Part shown: positions 11,926 through 22,264 of the stretch, piece after piece
How positions within the stretch are numbered: position 1 is the stretch's first letter
Layout: the number at the start of each line of letters is the position of its first letter
From: Siphonodentalium dalli
Taxonomy: Eukaryota; Mollusca; Scaphopoda; Gadilida; Siphonodentaliidae
Length of the DNA stretch: 64,000 bases
NCBI GenBank assembly: GCA_032622095.1
Contig: CP136061.1
Coordinates: 8,772,447 to 8,836,446 of the forward strand
Reading direction: 5' to 3'
Notes under the pieces: generated by a model
What the model was told of the DNA's origin: nothing
The model's database searches: none
The model's input: the letters and a program-made list of their open reading frames with translations, nothing else
Program-made: the position numbers and the translations under genes

Positions 11926-12565
11926 ATGATTTACCCACCTGAAACTGGACCAAAAACCCTGGTATGGATAAACCTGGGTGTATTTACCCAGGTGACCACA
12001 CCCAGGTGTACCCCACCTGGGTGTTTCCCACCCAGGTGTACCCTGGTGTTTCCTACCTGGGTGTTTCCCCCACCCAGGTGTACCATGGTGTTATTCACCC
12101 AGATGTTTCCCCCACCCAGGTGTACCATGGTGTTGTTCACCCAGGTGCACCCTGATGTTTCCTACCTGGGTGTTTCCCACCCAGGTGTACCTTGGTGTTA
12201 TTCACCCAGGTGAACCCTGATGTTTCCTACCTGGGTGTTCCCCACCCAGGTGTACCTTGATGTTTCCAACCCAGATGTACCTTGGTGTTTTCTTACGCCG
12301 GTGTACCTTGGTGTTTTCTTACCCAGGTGGATTTCCCACTGAGATGCACCTGGTTAGAAAACACCAAGGTACACCCAGGTAAGGAAACACCAAGGTACAC
12401 CTGGGCAGGAAACACCAAGGTACACCTGGGTAAGAAAACACCAAGGCACACCTGGGTAAGAAAACACCAAGGTACAACTGGGTGGGAAACACCAAGGTAC
12501 ACATGGGTAGGAAACACCAAGGAACACCTGGGTGAATAACACCAAGGTACACCTGGGTGGGGATC
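11926..12565. repeat. Subterminal ACCCAGGTGTACC repeat array forming a long inverted repeat
   Basis: About 12,000-12,340 has units of ACCCAGGTGTACCWTGGTGTT. About 12,355-12,560 has the reverse complement (AACACCAAGGTACACCTGGG), with the centre near 12,345. The same CCTGGGT word lies in the TIR itself and in the other end of the element (28,070-28,410). Such subterminal repeats often bind transposase; that role is an inference here. The short frames over this stretch are repeat artefacts. Confidence 0.85.
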
Positions 12566-14083
12566 CAAAGTGAAATGATGAGGATGGCAATGAAGTAGAT
12601 TTGGATGGGATGCAGGGGTATTGTTATCAATGGAGTTGTTTTAGTATAATAGAACATTAAGGAAACTGATTGTGCAGCAATACAAGTTTATTCAAGGACA
12701 ACAAACTAACTAAAGATAAAATACATGTATAGAAACACATGTAATACATTAATATATAAAATCATTAAACTGCATGGGTTAAAACTTACTGACAACAAGA
12801 GTTGCGTTAAATTTTTGATTAAAAAACACTTGCAAATTCCCTCTGCATACATGTATATGGTATGTTAGGCAAGTTACATGTACATGTAGTTGCAATGTAT
12901 ACCGGTACATGACATACCGGTGGACACAAAAATAATTATTTTAGTTCCAATGTCATTTACCACTATACATGTACATGTTTTACCTTGCAACTACATCTAC
13001 AGTGAGGTAGTTTTGTCTCATTTAAACTTTCTAAATGGGTTTCTCCCTTTGAATGACATAAACTAATGTGAGTATACACATGAGCTGTGATGTGAAATAC
13101 ACACCAAAATATTATTTTTTAGTCTAAGGACATGTTTCCTGTCATTATCTCACTGCTTATAAATATATATTTGTAATAGTGTGCTGTAATGCTCCAGAAA
13201 TAGTCATATTTTGTCCTGGTTCATAAGAACACATTATTTCTTAGTGTTAGAAGGACATGTTGTCTATTATTATTTGACTCATAAACCCCCAAATGTACAT
13301 GTAAGCAGAACATTTGGGAAAGAGACACACCAATTTTATCCTTTTTTATATCAGTAGCAATTGATCAGATAGCAAAATATGCTATAAAAAATAGATTTCA
13401 GATGGTAGAGATTAAACAATCACATTAATTGCACCAACTCGAAACAGTTAACATACCCTGTAGAATACAGACTATGATCAAGGAGGGTGTCACACACACC
13501 CCCACCCCGCTTTGGCATGTGATATTCAGGCCATTTTCAGGTGGTATGCTATATACATACCCAATGTTATCTGGTACCAGGATTTCACACGGTAATATAA
13601 CTGGCATTCATGATTCAGCAAAAAGGCTAGTATGCAGATATAATACCGGTAGCAGAAAATTATAAAAAATTTGAGTATTTTCCAGCCTAAACAGACCCAA
13701 GTGATATATTTTTATCTAATTCAGTCTAATACCTCTTGATATGTTGATGTTTTGGAAACTATTTCAGCAAATGTGAGAAAACTGTGAACTGGTATTCAGT
13801 ATTCATGGGTGATAGGAGGGGTAACACCCTCATAAAGGCCACTCACAATTGAATACACCAGTATGGAAGGTGTCACTACCCCCACCTCCCTGGCCCCAAT
13901 ACCAGTTAATGTAAAAGGTTGAATCATGCGTACCAGTTACAAGTAAGGAAATATTGAATGAAAACTAATATTACACTAATAATATAGTTTTCATATACAT
14001 GTACTAGTATTTGCTGAAGTTGTATCCATAACTTCTACATACCTATAGATAACAGATTGAATAAAAGGACGTCCGGCCGCAGT
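12566..14083. other. Element interior, no gene seen; TACATGTA-rich
   Basis: No exon or TE boundary identified. ACATGTACATGTA-type words occur near 12,722, 12,848, 12,877, 12,965, 13,295 and 13,995. The 13,425-13,665 frames on both strands have no recognisable features. Confidence 0.4.
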
Positions 14084-14808
14084 GTCCCCCGAAAAAGTGG
14101 CTTCATTGGGGCATCAGCTTGTCTGAAAAAAATATCAAGGACCCTAAATCTGATAATACATTTCAGAACAATCCAACCAGTGTCCCATGAAATGGTGAAT
14201 AATAAACTATCATACTAAATTTTATTCAGATATGATCACACAAACTAAAATTATGATCCGGAAACCAGAAATTAACACGATTCTAAGTCGAAAAAGGACC
14301 ATAACTCTCGCAAATATGGGTAAACCCATATTCGAACTTGACCTGTTAATAGGGCTGATAAACTCACATACCACATTTGGTTCAGATATGATCACACAAA
14401 CTGAAGTTATCATCCGGAAACCAGAAAATTCAAAAATTCTAAGTAAAAAAGGGCCATAACTCTTGCAAAAATGGGCGGAGTACACCCATATTCGAACTTG
14501 ACCTGTATTTTGGTCTGATAAACTTACATACCACATTTGTTTCAGATATGATCACACAAACTGAAGTTATCATCCGGAAACCAGAAAATTACAAAATTCT
14601 AAGTAAAAAAAGGGCCATAACTCTCGCAAAAATGGGCAGAGAAAACCCATATTCGAACTTGATCTTTATTTTGGTCTGATAAACACACATACCAAATTTG
14701 CTTTTGATCTAATAACCGAAACTAAAGTTATCATCTGGAAACCATTTCCGGACAGACGGACGGACGGACACCGGCTATTTTAATAGTCCCCTGAAATTTT
14801 CGGGGGAC
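14084..14808. mobile_element. Non-autonomous repeat element with ~155-bp internal direct repeats (pearl-like)
   Basis: The ends GTCCCCCGAAAA and TTTTCGGGGGAC are inverted repeats. The interior has at least three ~155-bp direct units, each with a GGCCATAACTC word, CCCATATTCGAACTTGA, CATACCAMATTTG and GAAGTTATCATCCGGAAACC, followed by a GGACGGACGGACGGAC-type tract near 14,750. A core of ~155-160-bp direct repeats beside a short microsatellite recalls the pearl-type elements of bivalves, and the GGGCCATAACTC word is familiar from mollusc repeats. No target duplication was clear. Confidence 0.65.
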
Positions 14809-15165
14809 AATTACATCATAAATGTCATTTGGGCTGGAAAATAGTAAAACAAAATTAATTTTGTGCTAGAAAAGCTGCGAACCAGCCTTTTTGTTGAATC
14901 CTGAATACCGGAATACCGGTTAAACTGCGCAAATGAATCCCGACTACCAAATTAGCAGAGGGGTATGAATCATGCATGCCACCTGAAAATTGTGCATCAA
15001 TGTTTTCAATTTACTTCATTTACAAGTACATTTACCTGTACAAGTACATGTAGCTGATTCACCTAACAATTTTTTTTATTTTCAAATATGTGAGATCCAA
15101 GCGGAAATCATGAGTACTGTGCATTAGTCCGAGAGTCTGATAACCTGGGTGTTTGGTTATTATAG

Positions 15166-15859
15166 AGCGTACATTGTCTCAAAATTTGTAATCTTCATGC
15201 CCAGTTTATAGCGAGAGTCATGTTAGGTCTAATTATCTCCCCCAAAGCATCAGTACATGTATGCGTAAACTATAAATTGCATAAATATTGCATTAATTTG
15301 TGTATATTTTCATGGGTAATATATGTTATGTCTCGGGTAATTTATTTTGTATGAGGGTAATACTATTACCATACATGTACATGTATATAACTGACTAAAT
15401 TAATGTGTTGTAAAACACAATCGATTCTTTCAAACCTATGTACCATCAATTGAACCTTGGACCATTTGAACCCTCAAACTATTGAACTTCCTGACAATCG
15501 AACCCATCGAACTACATGTACTAGTAATGAACACTCTGACTAATGCACTGTACATGATTGAGTTAATGGTTATGTGACCTCAGGAATTGGTCCAAGTAAT
15601 TTTTCTGCTTTACTAGTAAATGTCCTTTAATTGTTCCAATTGTATCGACACTGATTTTTTTTTTCATCCAAATTGCAACGAAGAACTACTAGTATACACA
15701 TGTACCGTCCAAGAGGCCCCCATTTGCAATGAGGCCGCAATAATAATAGTCTCCCAAGTTGTAATCTTCATGCCCAGTTTATATTGACAGTTACATGTAC
15801 AATTAGGTAACATACATGTAGTAGACACCCAATTATACACAAAATATCTTCCCCAAAGC
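15166..15859. repeat. Segment duplicated in the element interior
   Basis: TTGTAATCTTCATGCCCAGT is present at about 15,189 and 15,761. The 15,430-15,720 stretch (ACCATTTGAACCCTCAAACT, GACAATCGAACCCATCG, ATTTGCAATGAG) recurs in direct orientation at 19,510-19,845. The second copy is therefore split by the later insertions at 15,860-17,184 and 18,171-19,415. The first copy contains the matching uninterrupted site (CCCCCAAAGCATCAGTACAT, about 15,239-15,258). Confidence 0.75.
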
Positions 15860-15892
15860 TATGGGAGGCCAGATTCACATTTAATAATGAAT

Positions 15893-16085
15893 TGCGCTTA
15901 AGCGCAATTGATTGCGCTTAAGCGCAAATAATTGCGCTTAAGCACAATCAATTGCACTTAAGCGCAAATACCACATATTGTGCTTAAGCGCAAATACCAC
16001 ATATTGTGCTTAAGCGCAAATAGGGCATTTACGCTTAAGCGTAATTAATTGCGCTTAAGCGTAATTAATTGCGCTTAAGCGTAAT
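15893..16085. repeat. Array of TTGCGCTTAAGCGCAA palindromes (subterminal)
   Basis: About ten copies of a self-complementary 16-mer are present, some with one substitution (for example ACGCTTAAGCGTAA). Two are separated by CCACATATTGTG-type spacers. The equivalent array in the other copy lies at about 19,272-19,386, in inverse orientation. They are probably binding sites for the mobilising transposase (inference). Confidence 0.8.
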
Positions 16086-16403
16086 TGTGACTACTATCTA
16101 ACCTACCCATAAACTATTAGCATGACCTGGTGTATCACCTAGCAACACAAGATGAGCATTGGGCTAATTTTGACCTGTACTCAACAGTCAAACTGTGAGT
16201 ATGTGTTCAACAAGGAGAATCCCCTAATTACATATTATCAGCATCCCTCTATCCAAAGAATTGATGTGGACTTCCCGGAACTCTAGTAATGTTTTGTATG
16301 ATATTTTTAATGTATTTTTGCACAGATTTTAGCCTTATATCCTTTTAGCCTTTATCCTATACATGCATGCGGTGTCACTGCATGAGAGCTTTCTTGCCTC
16401 ATA

Positions 16404-16613
16404 CAGTAATGCTCTATTTAATCGACTTCTTAACCACAGCAGAATTATGGGTAACTTTTCAGGATTTAGTCAGAAATATGGCTTGTTGCCATTCATCGAA
16501 CAGCTCTCGAGAGCTTTCCGATGAATGGCAACAAGCCATATTTCCGACTAAATCCTGAAAAGTTTTCCATAATTCTGCTGTGGTTAAGGAGTCGATTAAT
16601 TAGAGCATTACTG
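16404..16613. mobile_element. 210-bp foldback MITE, TA target duplication (copy 1)
   Basis: The element is CAGTAATGCTCTATTTAATC ... reverse complement, flanked by TA at 16,402-16,403 and 16,614-16,615. It is palindromic almost end to end, with the centre at GCTCTCGAGAGC. The TA duplication and CAGT terminus point to Tc1/mariner-type mobilisation. It is nested inside the 1.3-kb element. Confidence 0.88.
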
Positions 16614-17190
16614 TATGGTTTACTTATTGACTTAAATCAGGGGGAAAAAACCCTATTTTCATATTATCAGCATCCCTGTCCAAAAAATGGTGTGTAATTA
16701 CTGGAGCTTTGGTGTCTCAGTCCTGAAGCTCTAGTTTTTCTTATTAAATCAGCAGCTCTTGCACAAATCTATAGTATTTACATGATCATATTGTGTGAAT
16801 GTGGTGTCACCGAGGGCTTGCTTCCCTCATATGGTGTGCCTGTATACTCGAAAATTGAAGAAAATCAATGTCGCCCCAACTAATACAGAAAGTAATGCTA
16901 TTGCAAGTAGCCCCAACTAATATATACCGAAGATAATATAATGCCATCACGAATCGCTCCAACTAAAACAGAAGGTGATACTATTGCGAGTCAGCCATTT
17001 TGATAAAGAAGTTGGGCTAGCTCTCTACCCATCCAAACCAATGAAACCAAGAAGTGACATGTCAATAGGAGTTAATGCTAAGTTATGGAGAAACCTATTT
17101 ATTCACCAGGGGTGTTTTGTTACATATAACCATGAATTGCTCTTAAGCACAATTAATTATTAAATGTGAAGTTGGCCTCCCATACAAAGC

Positions 17191-18014
17191 ATCTATCAGT
17201 ACATCTACATGTACATACACAGGCCCTGTGCCAAGACAACCCCAGGGACATAACTTTCAACCCGGGAAGAAGACAGGCAATCTCTAAGTCAGAGGGGCGC
17301 TCGATTACCACACATATCAGCGCCGCAGTTGACCACATCTAGACCGCAAAATACTGGGCACCAAAACGAATTAGCGGACGTCCATAAAATAACCATCCCC
17401 GACACATACATAGGGAAATGATTTGGGGAGTAAACACAGAACGATCTTGAGGATTAGCGAGACCAGATGTCTCGCCTAGAAAAGCTACCGAAACCTAACG
17501 CAGCGTGATGGATAAGGAGAAGAGTCTATAGGACGCATAGGAAGATGACGATCGCCCGATTACCCTAGGTACGCCTGGAACCGATTCGCCGTGAAGATGC
17601 ACCGGGCTGTCATTAACGCCCTCTGTGTATTTAGTAAGAAGAAAGCCGACACCGATAACCAGTTCTAACAAACCACCACAGCGATCACCAAGAAGCCTCG
17701 GAAGCGTAGAAGAGCAGTGTGGAGCAATGGACGAAAATACAAGGTAAACATTATGCTCTTGTATTTCTAACAACGTCCCACTGATGCGCCGACGGAAGAA
17801 GAAGAGCAGACGACAGGAAGATAAACTCAACCGGAACTCAACCGAGTAGAAGACGAGCAGACACACCCAACCTATGAAGACGGAAGAAGACCCTAAACCA
17901 AACAGACGACAGGAAGAGAACCCCAGATGCCGATGATTGAACATTATTGACTTTGTTGTAAATAAATAATCAAACCGTTCTGATAGCCCTAAGAGTTATA
18001 TGTACCCGTATTGG
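17191..18014. other. GC-richer unassigned segment with a 149-codon minus-strand frame
   Basis: About 17,220-17,940 is clearly richer in G+C than its neighbours, has purine-rich GAAGAAGAGCAGACGACAGG-like words twice, and ends near AAATAAATAATCAAA. The minus-strand frame 17,495-17,944 gives a serine/leucine-rich 149-residue product. It shows no motif I recognise and may be the shadow of a purine-rich strand. It could be a fragment of a foreign retroelement. Function unknown. Confidence 0.3.
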
Positions 18015-18126
18015 CACAGCCCCTGGGGGAAAAAAACTGAATTACCAATATAGACTATACAGTGAGTATACCAGTCACTGGTATAGTCCATATTGGTATT
18101 ATTGTATTTTTCTCCAGGGGCTTGTG
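18015..18126. repeat. Foldback element
   Basis: CACAGCCCCTGGGGGAAAAA pairs with TTTTTCTCCAGGGGCTTGTG, and inside it ACCAATATAGACTATAC pairs with GTATAGTCCATATTGGT. The loop is about 20 bp. Confidence 0.85.
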
Positions 18127-18170
18127 AGTAGATGTATTCATAAAATATCAATTGGATAAAACATTCATTG

Positions 18171-19415
18171 TATGGGAGGCCAAATTCACATTTAATAATT
18201 AATTGTGCTTAAGCGCAATCAATTGCGCTTAAGCGCAATTCATGGTTATATGTAACAAAACACCCCTGGTGAATAAATAGGTTTCTCCATAACTTAGCAT
18301 TAACTCCTATTGACATGTCACTTCTTGGTTTCATTGGTTTGGATGGGTAGGGAGCTAGCCCAACTTCTTTATCAAAATGGCTGACTCGCAATAGTATCAC
18401 CTTCTGTTTTAGTTGGAGCGATTCGTGATAGCATTATATTATCTTCGGTATATATTAGTTGGGGCTACTTGCAATAGCATTACTTTCTGTATTAGTCGGG
18501 GCGACATTGATTTTCTTCAATTTTCGAGTATACAGGCACACCATATGAGGGAAGCAAGCCCTCGGTGACACCACATTCACACTATATGATCATGGAAATA
18601 CTATAGATTTGTGCAAGAGCTGCTGATTTAATAAGAAAAACTAGAGCTTCAGGACTGAGACACCAAAGCTCCAGTAATTACACACCATTTTTTGGACCGG
18701 GATGCTGATAATATGAAAATAGGGTTTTTTCCCCCTGATTTAAGTCAATAAGTAAACCATACAGTAATGCTCTAATTAATCGACTCCTTAACCACAGCAG
18801 AATTATGGATAACTTTTCAGGATTTAGTTGGAAATATGGCTTGTTGCCATTCATCGGAAAGCTCTCGAGAGCTTTTCGATGAATGGCAACAAGGCATATT
18901 TCCGACTAAATCCTGAAAAGTTACCCATAATTCTGCTGCGGTTAAGAAGTCGATTAAATAGAGCATTACTGTATGAGGTAAGAAAGCCCCCATGCAGTGA
19001 CACCGCATGCATGTATAGGATATTAACATAGTAAAGGCTAAAATCTGTGCAAAAATACATTAAAAATATCATACAAAACATTACTAGAGTTCCGGGAAGG
19101 CGACATCAATTCTTTGGATAGAGGGATGCTGATAATATGTAATTAGGGGATTCTCCTTGTTGAACACATGCTCACAGTTTGACTGTTGAGTACAGGTCAA
19201 AATTAGCCCAATGCTCATCTTGTGTTGCTAGGTGATACACCATGTCATGCTAATAGTTTATGGGTAGGTTAATTAATTGCGCTTAAGCGTAAATGCCCTT
19301 ATTGCGCTTAAGCACAATATGTGGTGTTTGCGCTTAAGCGCAATTCATTGCACTTAAGCGCAATCAATTGCGCTTAAGCGCAATTCATTATTAAATGTGA
19401 ATTTGGCCTCCCATA
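18171..19415 (-). mobile_element. 1,245-bp TIR element with palindrome arrays, 6-bp target duplication (copy 2)
   Basis: The element has the same TATGGGAGGCC...GGCCTCCCATA ends as copy 1 and the same interior in reverse orientation. It is flanked by TCATTG at 18,165-18,170 and 19,416-19,421. The different 6-bp flank from copy 1 argues for an independent insertion rather than duplication of the locus. The palindrome array is at about 19,272-19,386. No coding capacity is visible. Confidence 0.88.
18762..18971. mobile_element. 210-bp foldback MITE, TA target duplication (copy 2)
   Basis: This is the same palindromic MITE as at 16,404, at the equivalent position inside the second 1.3-kb element, flanked by TA at 18,760-18,761 and 18,972-18,973. 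The shared position shows it entered an ancestor of both copies. Confidence 0.88.
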
Positions 19416-19421
19416 TCATTG

Positions 19422-19850
19422 TGTACATGTATATCGACAATACATGTTATGTTTCAAGTAAATAACTTTGTACTACGGTACAGTAATTGATACTCTCAAC
19501 GCGGTTACCATTGAACATTTGGACCATTGAACCCTCAAACTATTGAACTTCTTGACAATCGAACCCATCGGACTACTAGTAATGACCACTCGGTCTAACG
19601 CACTGTCATTGAATCATCATAAATATGATTGAGGTACATGTAATAATGTACATGTACATAATTGCGGTAATGGTTATGCGACCCTATGAATTGCTCCAAG
19701 CTATATTTCTGCTTTAAATTTCAATCAAATTGTCCCTATTGTATGGACTTATCGAGTTTTGGTTTTCATCCAAAAAGCCAAATTGCACTGAGAAACTATA
19801 CACATGTAAATGTATTAAGACACCTCCATTTGCAATGAGTTAGGCAGTGA
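19422..19850. repeat. Second copy of the 15.2-15.7 kb segment (continuation)
   Basis: ACCATTGAACCCTCAAACTA, GACAATCGAACCCATCG, GGTTATGCGACCC and ATTTGCAATGAG match the 15,430-15,740 stretch in direct orientation, with many substitutions. Confidence 0.7.
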
Positions 19851-20445
19851 TGCAGTGTGCAACTGCACCAATTCTATAAACTTAACCCACAAAGTGACAT
19901 ACTAGTATCATGGTCTATCCCCAAATAGAACATATGGTACATGTACATGGTAAGTACTGTAAAGAATGATCTGGCTGAAAGGCGGTCATGAGAAAAATTA
20001 ATGCGGTTTACCGTGGTTGAAACACTGCAGTAATTCACTTGGTTACAAAAAAATATTACTGCAGTAAGATTTAATACCAGCAGATACTGCATTAGTATTG
20101 AAATGGCTTGGGTTTTTCATAGTTGACTAATCGACAGTAAAAAAATCAAGTCGAAGTAGACTAATCGACAACACAAATTTCCATGGAAAACTTCCAATTT
20201 ACTATGTGGTTATTGAGTTAAAATCAATGAGAGATAACTGCAGTTCCCATTTTGTGTGGGACTGTAATGATTCATAGCGAATTCATGCATTGTATTGGGA
20301 TACACTATCAATGATACGCATATTATGATATCATGTGTATTGCGATACAGGAAATCAAATAATTTTTTAAGATGGGAATGTGTAAATTTAGAGCAAAACC
20401 TGCGATTTTCAAAGTTTAAATGTCTATTATGCGTGTAAATTCTTT
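19851..20445. other. Unassigned element interior
   Basis: No gene or clear repeat boundary seen. Confidence 0.4.
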
Positions 20446-20523
20446 GGGTTCATGAAATGGAAAAAAAGTTGTAGGAGGTGTTCGTAAACCGGACTTAAAA
20501 ATTGGTGTCGCCTTATGTGTATT
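20446..20523 (-). mobile_element. Truncated end of the 23.9-kb MITE family
   Basis: GGTGTTCGTAAACCGGACTT and AAAAATTGGTGTCGCC are the reverse complement of the left end at 23,856-23,925, extending into GTTGTAGGAGGTGTTC. It is followed by TTA, as expected for a TAA/TTA target. The other end was not found. Confidence 0.65.
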
Positions 20524-20541
20524 TAGCTCATATAGTTAACT

Positions 20542-20831
20542 ATTAAAGGTGCTCAATCAGATTCGATGGTCCCCATATAATCAGATTCCAACAACATTTT
20601 TTTTAGAAATTCTGCTTCAGTTATCAGAATCGATTAATTGCCCAAAAATAATACTAACCACTGTCAACTGCATGTATAGTTTAAAATTGCCCGATACATT
20701 ATATTTATCAACATGCTGTTCGATGAAATTTGGCCTTATTATCAACACAAAGCCTCTTGATTTTAGAGTTATCCATCTTCATCTGCAATTTGTTCTGAGA
20801 CCGTCGGCTCGTCAAATTTTTCTGGGCCACT
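20542..20831 (+). repeat. Unclassified interspersed repeat (copy 1)
   Basis: About 290 bp beginning TTAAAGGTGCTCAATC aligns by eye with the minus-strand sequence at 50,271-50,580. Shared words include CCCATATMATCAGATTCCAA, GCTTCAGTTATC, ATCTGGCC/TTTGGCC, GATTTTAGAGTTA and CATCTTCATCT. The TTAAAGGT start suggests a TTAA-flanked DNA element. The 95-aa frame is a by-product. Confidence 0.65.
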
Positions 20832-21506
20832 ATTAAGTCTCGATGAACTGTATCCAGTATAAACATGTTAAACCTGATAATAATTAGAGCATGCAGTCCC
20901 TGTTGACATGCGGTATCCACTAGTAATCTTACCACAGTAATATGTCTGTGATAACCAAGTTAATTGTTTTACCACAAAAATTCTGAATTCTATCTAGACA
21001 TTTTGAAACAATAACACAAAATTCTGGTGTGGTTACAATGTCAACTTAAAAAAAAAATTCATTTAAACATCGCATGAAAAATACAACCTAACTGCAAATG
21101 TGAGGTGGACCACATTCTAACTGACTGCGGTTGATCACATGAACACGCCTGAATACTGCAGTAATACCCGATGGTCAACCTTTATAAGGCGAGTTGATTA
21201 ATTAAATCATAGCTGTAATTTTACATGTATGTTCTATGGACTTTGTTGGGAAAGAGAATATAGCTGTGCGAAAATGAATGATATTTCCCCACCTCAGCAG
21301 GTGTCGATTACAGAAAAATATACCAAACATACCAGTAGTCTGTTAATCCTGATGTGCTAAGTTAGAAATTTTTCAATCGAAACCTCATAAAAAAAAATAT
21401 AAATTCAGTTCTCAATTTTCAAACACTTCTAGGAAATTGTTAAAAAAATATTGTTAAAAGATGCCCATTCGATTTGACACTGTAAATATACCCCTGTTCA
21501 AGTTTT
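20832..21506. other. Unassigned element interior
   Basis: No feature supported. Confidence 0.35.
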
Positions 21507-21616
21507 CCTGCTAATGTGCTATGATATGCGGTAGGGTCCTGCTGAATTGCTATGAATTGCGCTACCCGCATCATAGCAATTCAGCAGGAACATCAGCATC
21601 ATAGCATATTAGCAGG
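21507..21616. repeat. Nested foldback element
   Basis: The outer pair is CCTGCTAATGTGCTATGAT / ATCATAGCATATTAGCAGG. The inner pair is TCCTGCTGAATTGCTATGA / TCATAGCAATTCAGCAGGA. Inner and outer arms resemble each other, so this looks like a palindrome duplicated within itself. Confidence 0.85.
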
Positions 21617-22102
21617 ACCACTTGGCCAGTGGTAAAATAGTTTGTTTTCCATACGGATATGTGTTTTAAAATAATCATGTAATGATATCTAACATACATG
21701 TATATGATCCCATTTATAGGTTTTATTCATCACGGTCAGATAAACTTTGTATACAGACAGTTTTACCAAACTTAGAATTTTTATTAGGTGCCCAAACCAA
21801 AATATCAAAACATCACCTAACTCAGTGGTATTATAAAGAAGCTCAAACTGTATGCTTTCATTGTAGCTGTAATTACTAGTATTAAAAATGTGCTCAATAA
21901 AGTTTGTTTTATCATTTACGGTCATTTGGAATTTGGATGCTATTTAATTCTGTTTATCTATATAATTGGCTGCACTGCTAAATTTTAACTCATTTAAGTC
22001 ATTGATGTCAGTACATGTAGTCCATCGAAATGGCGAACACAATCAAAGACAAATTACAAGAGGAAATACAACAAATCAATTTGATGTGCACTAAAACAGA
22101 TA

Positions 22103-22264
22103 CAGTAATGTCCTAAGTAATCGACCCCTTAACCACAGCAGAATTATGTGTAACTTTTCAGGATTTAGTCGGAAATATGGCTTGTTGTCATTCATCGGAA
22201 AGCTCTCACCGAGTTACCCATAATTATGCTGTGGTTAAGGAGTCGATTAATTAGAGCATTACTG
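22103..22264. mobile_element. Foldback MITE, TA target duplication (copy 3, internally deleted)
   Basis: Same ends as the 210-bp MITE (CAGTAATG...CATTACTG) with flanking TA. About 48 bp of the right arm near the centre are missing, so the palindrome is lopsided. It lies outside the 1.3-kb elements, which shows independent mobility. Confidence 0.85.

Larger units (their letters stand above)
15860..17184 (+). mobile_element. 1,325-bp TIR element with palindrome arrays, 6-bp target duplication (copy 1)
   Basis: The element runs from TATGGGAGGCC to GGCCTCCCATA, with the terminal inverted repeat extending through ATTCACATTTAATAAT. It is flanked by CAAAGC on both sides (15,854-15,859 and 17,185-17,190). 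Just inside the left end (about 15,893-16,085) is an array of the 16-bp perfect palindrome TTGCGCTTAAGCGCAA and close variants. A shorter run lies inside the right end. No transposase frame is present; the 62-63-aa frames are not convincing. It is non-autonomous. Superfamilies with 6-bp duplications exist (for example IS3EU and Dada), but I cannot assign this one. Confidence 0.88.

Noticed and set aside
11926-12657. Frames rich in PRCTLVFP / VYLGVS repeats
   Set aside because: They result from the ACCCAGGTGTACC array at the end of the giant element.
17495-17944. 149-aa minus-strand frame as a membrane protein gene
   Set aside because: Hydrophobic runs are the antisense of purine-rich GAAGAAGAG sequence. 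No family motif or splice context.
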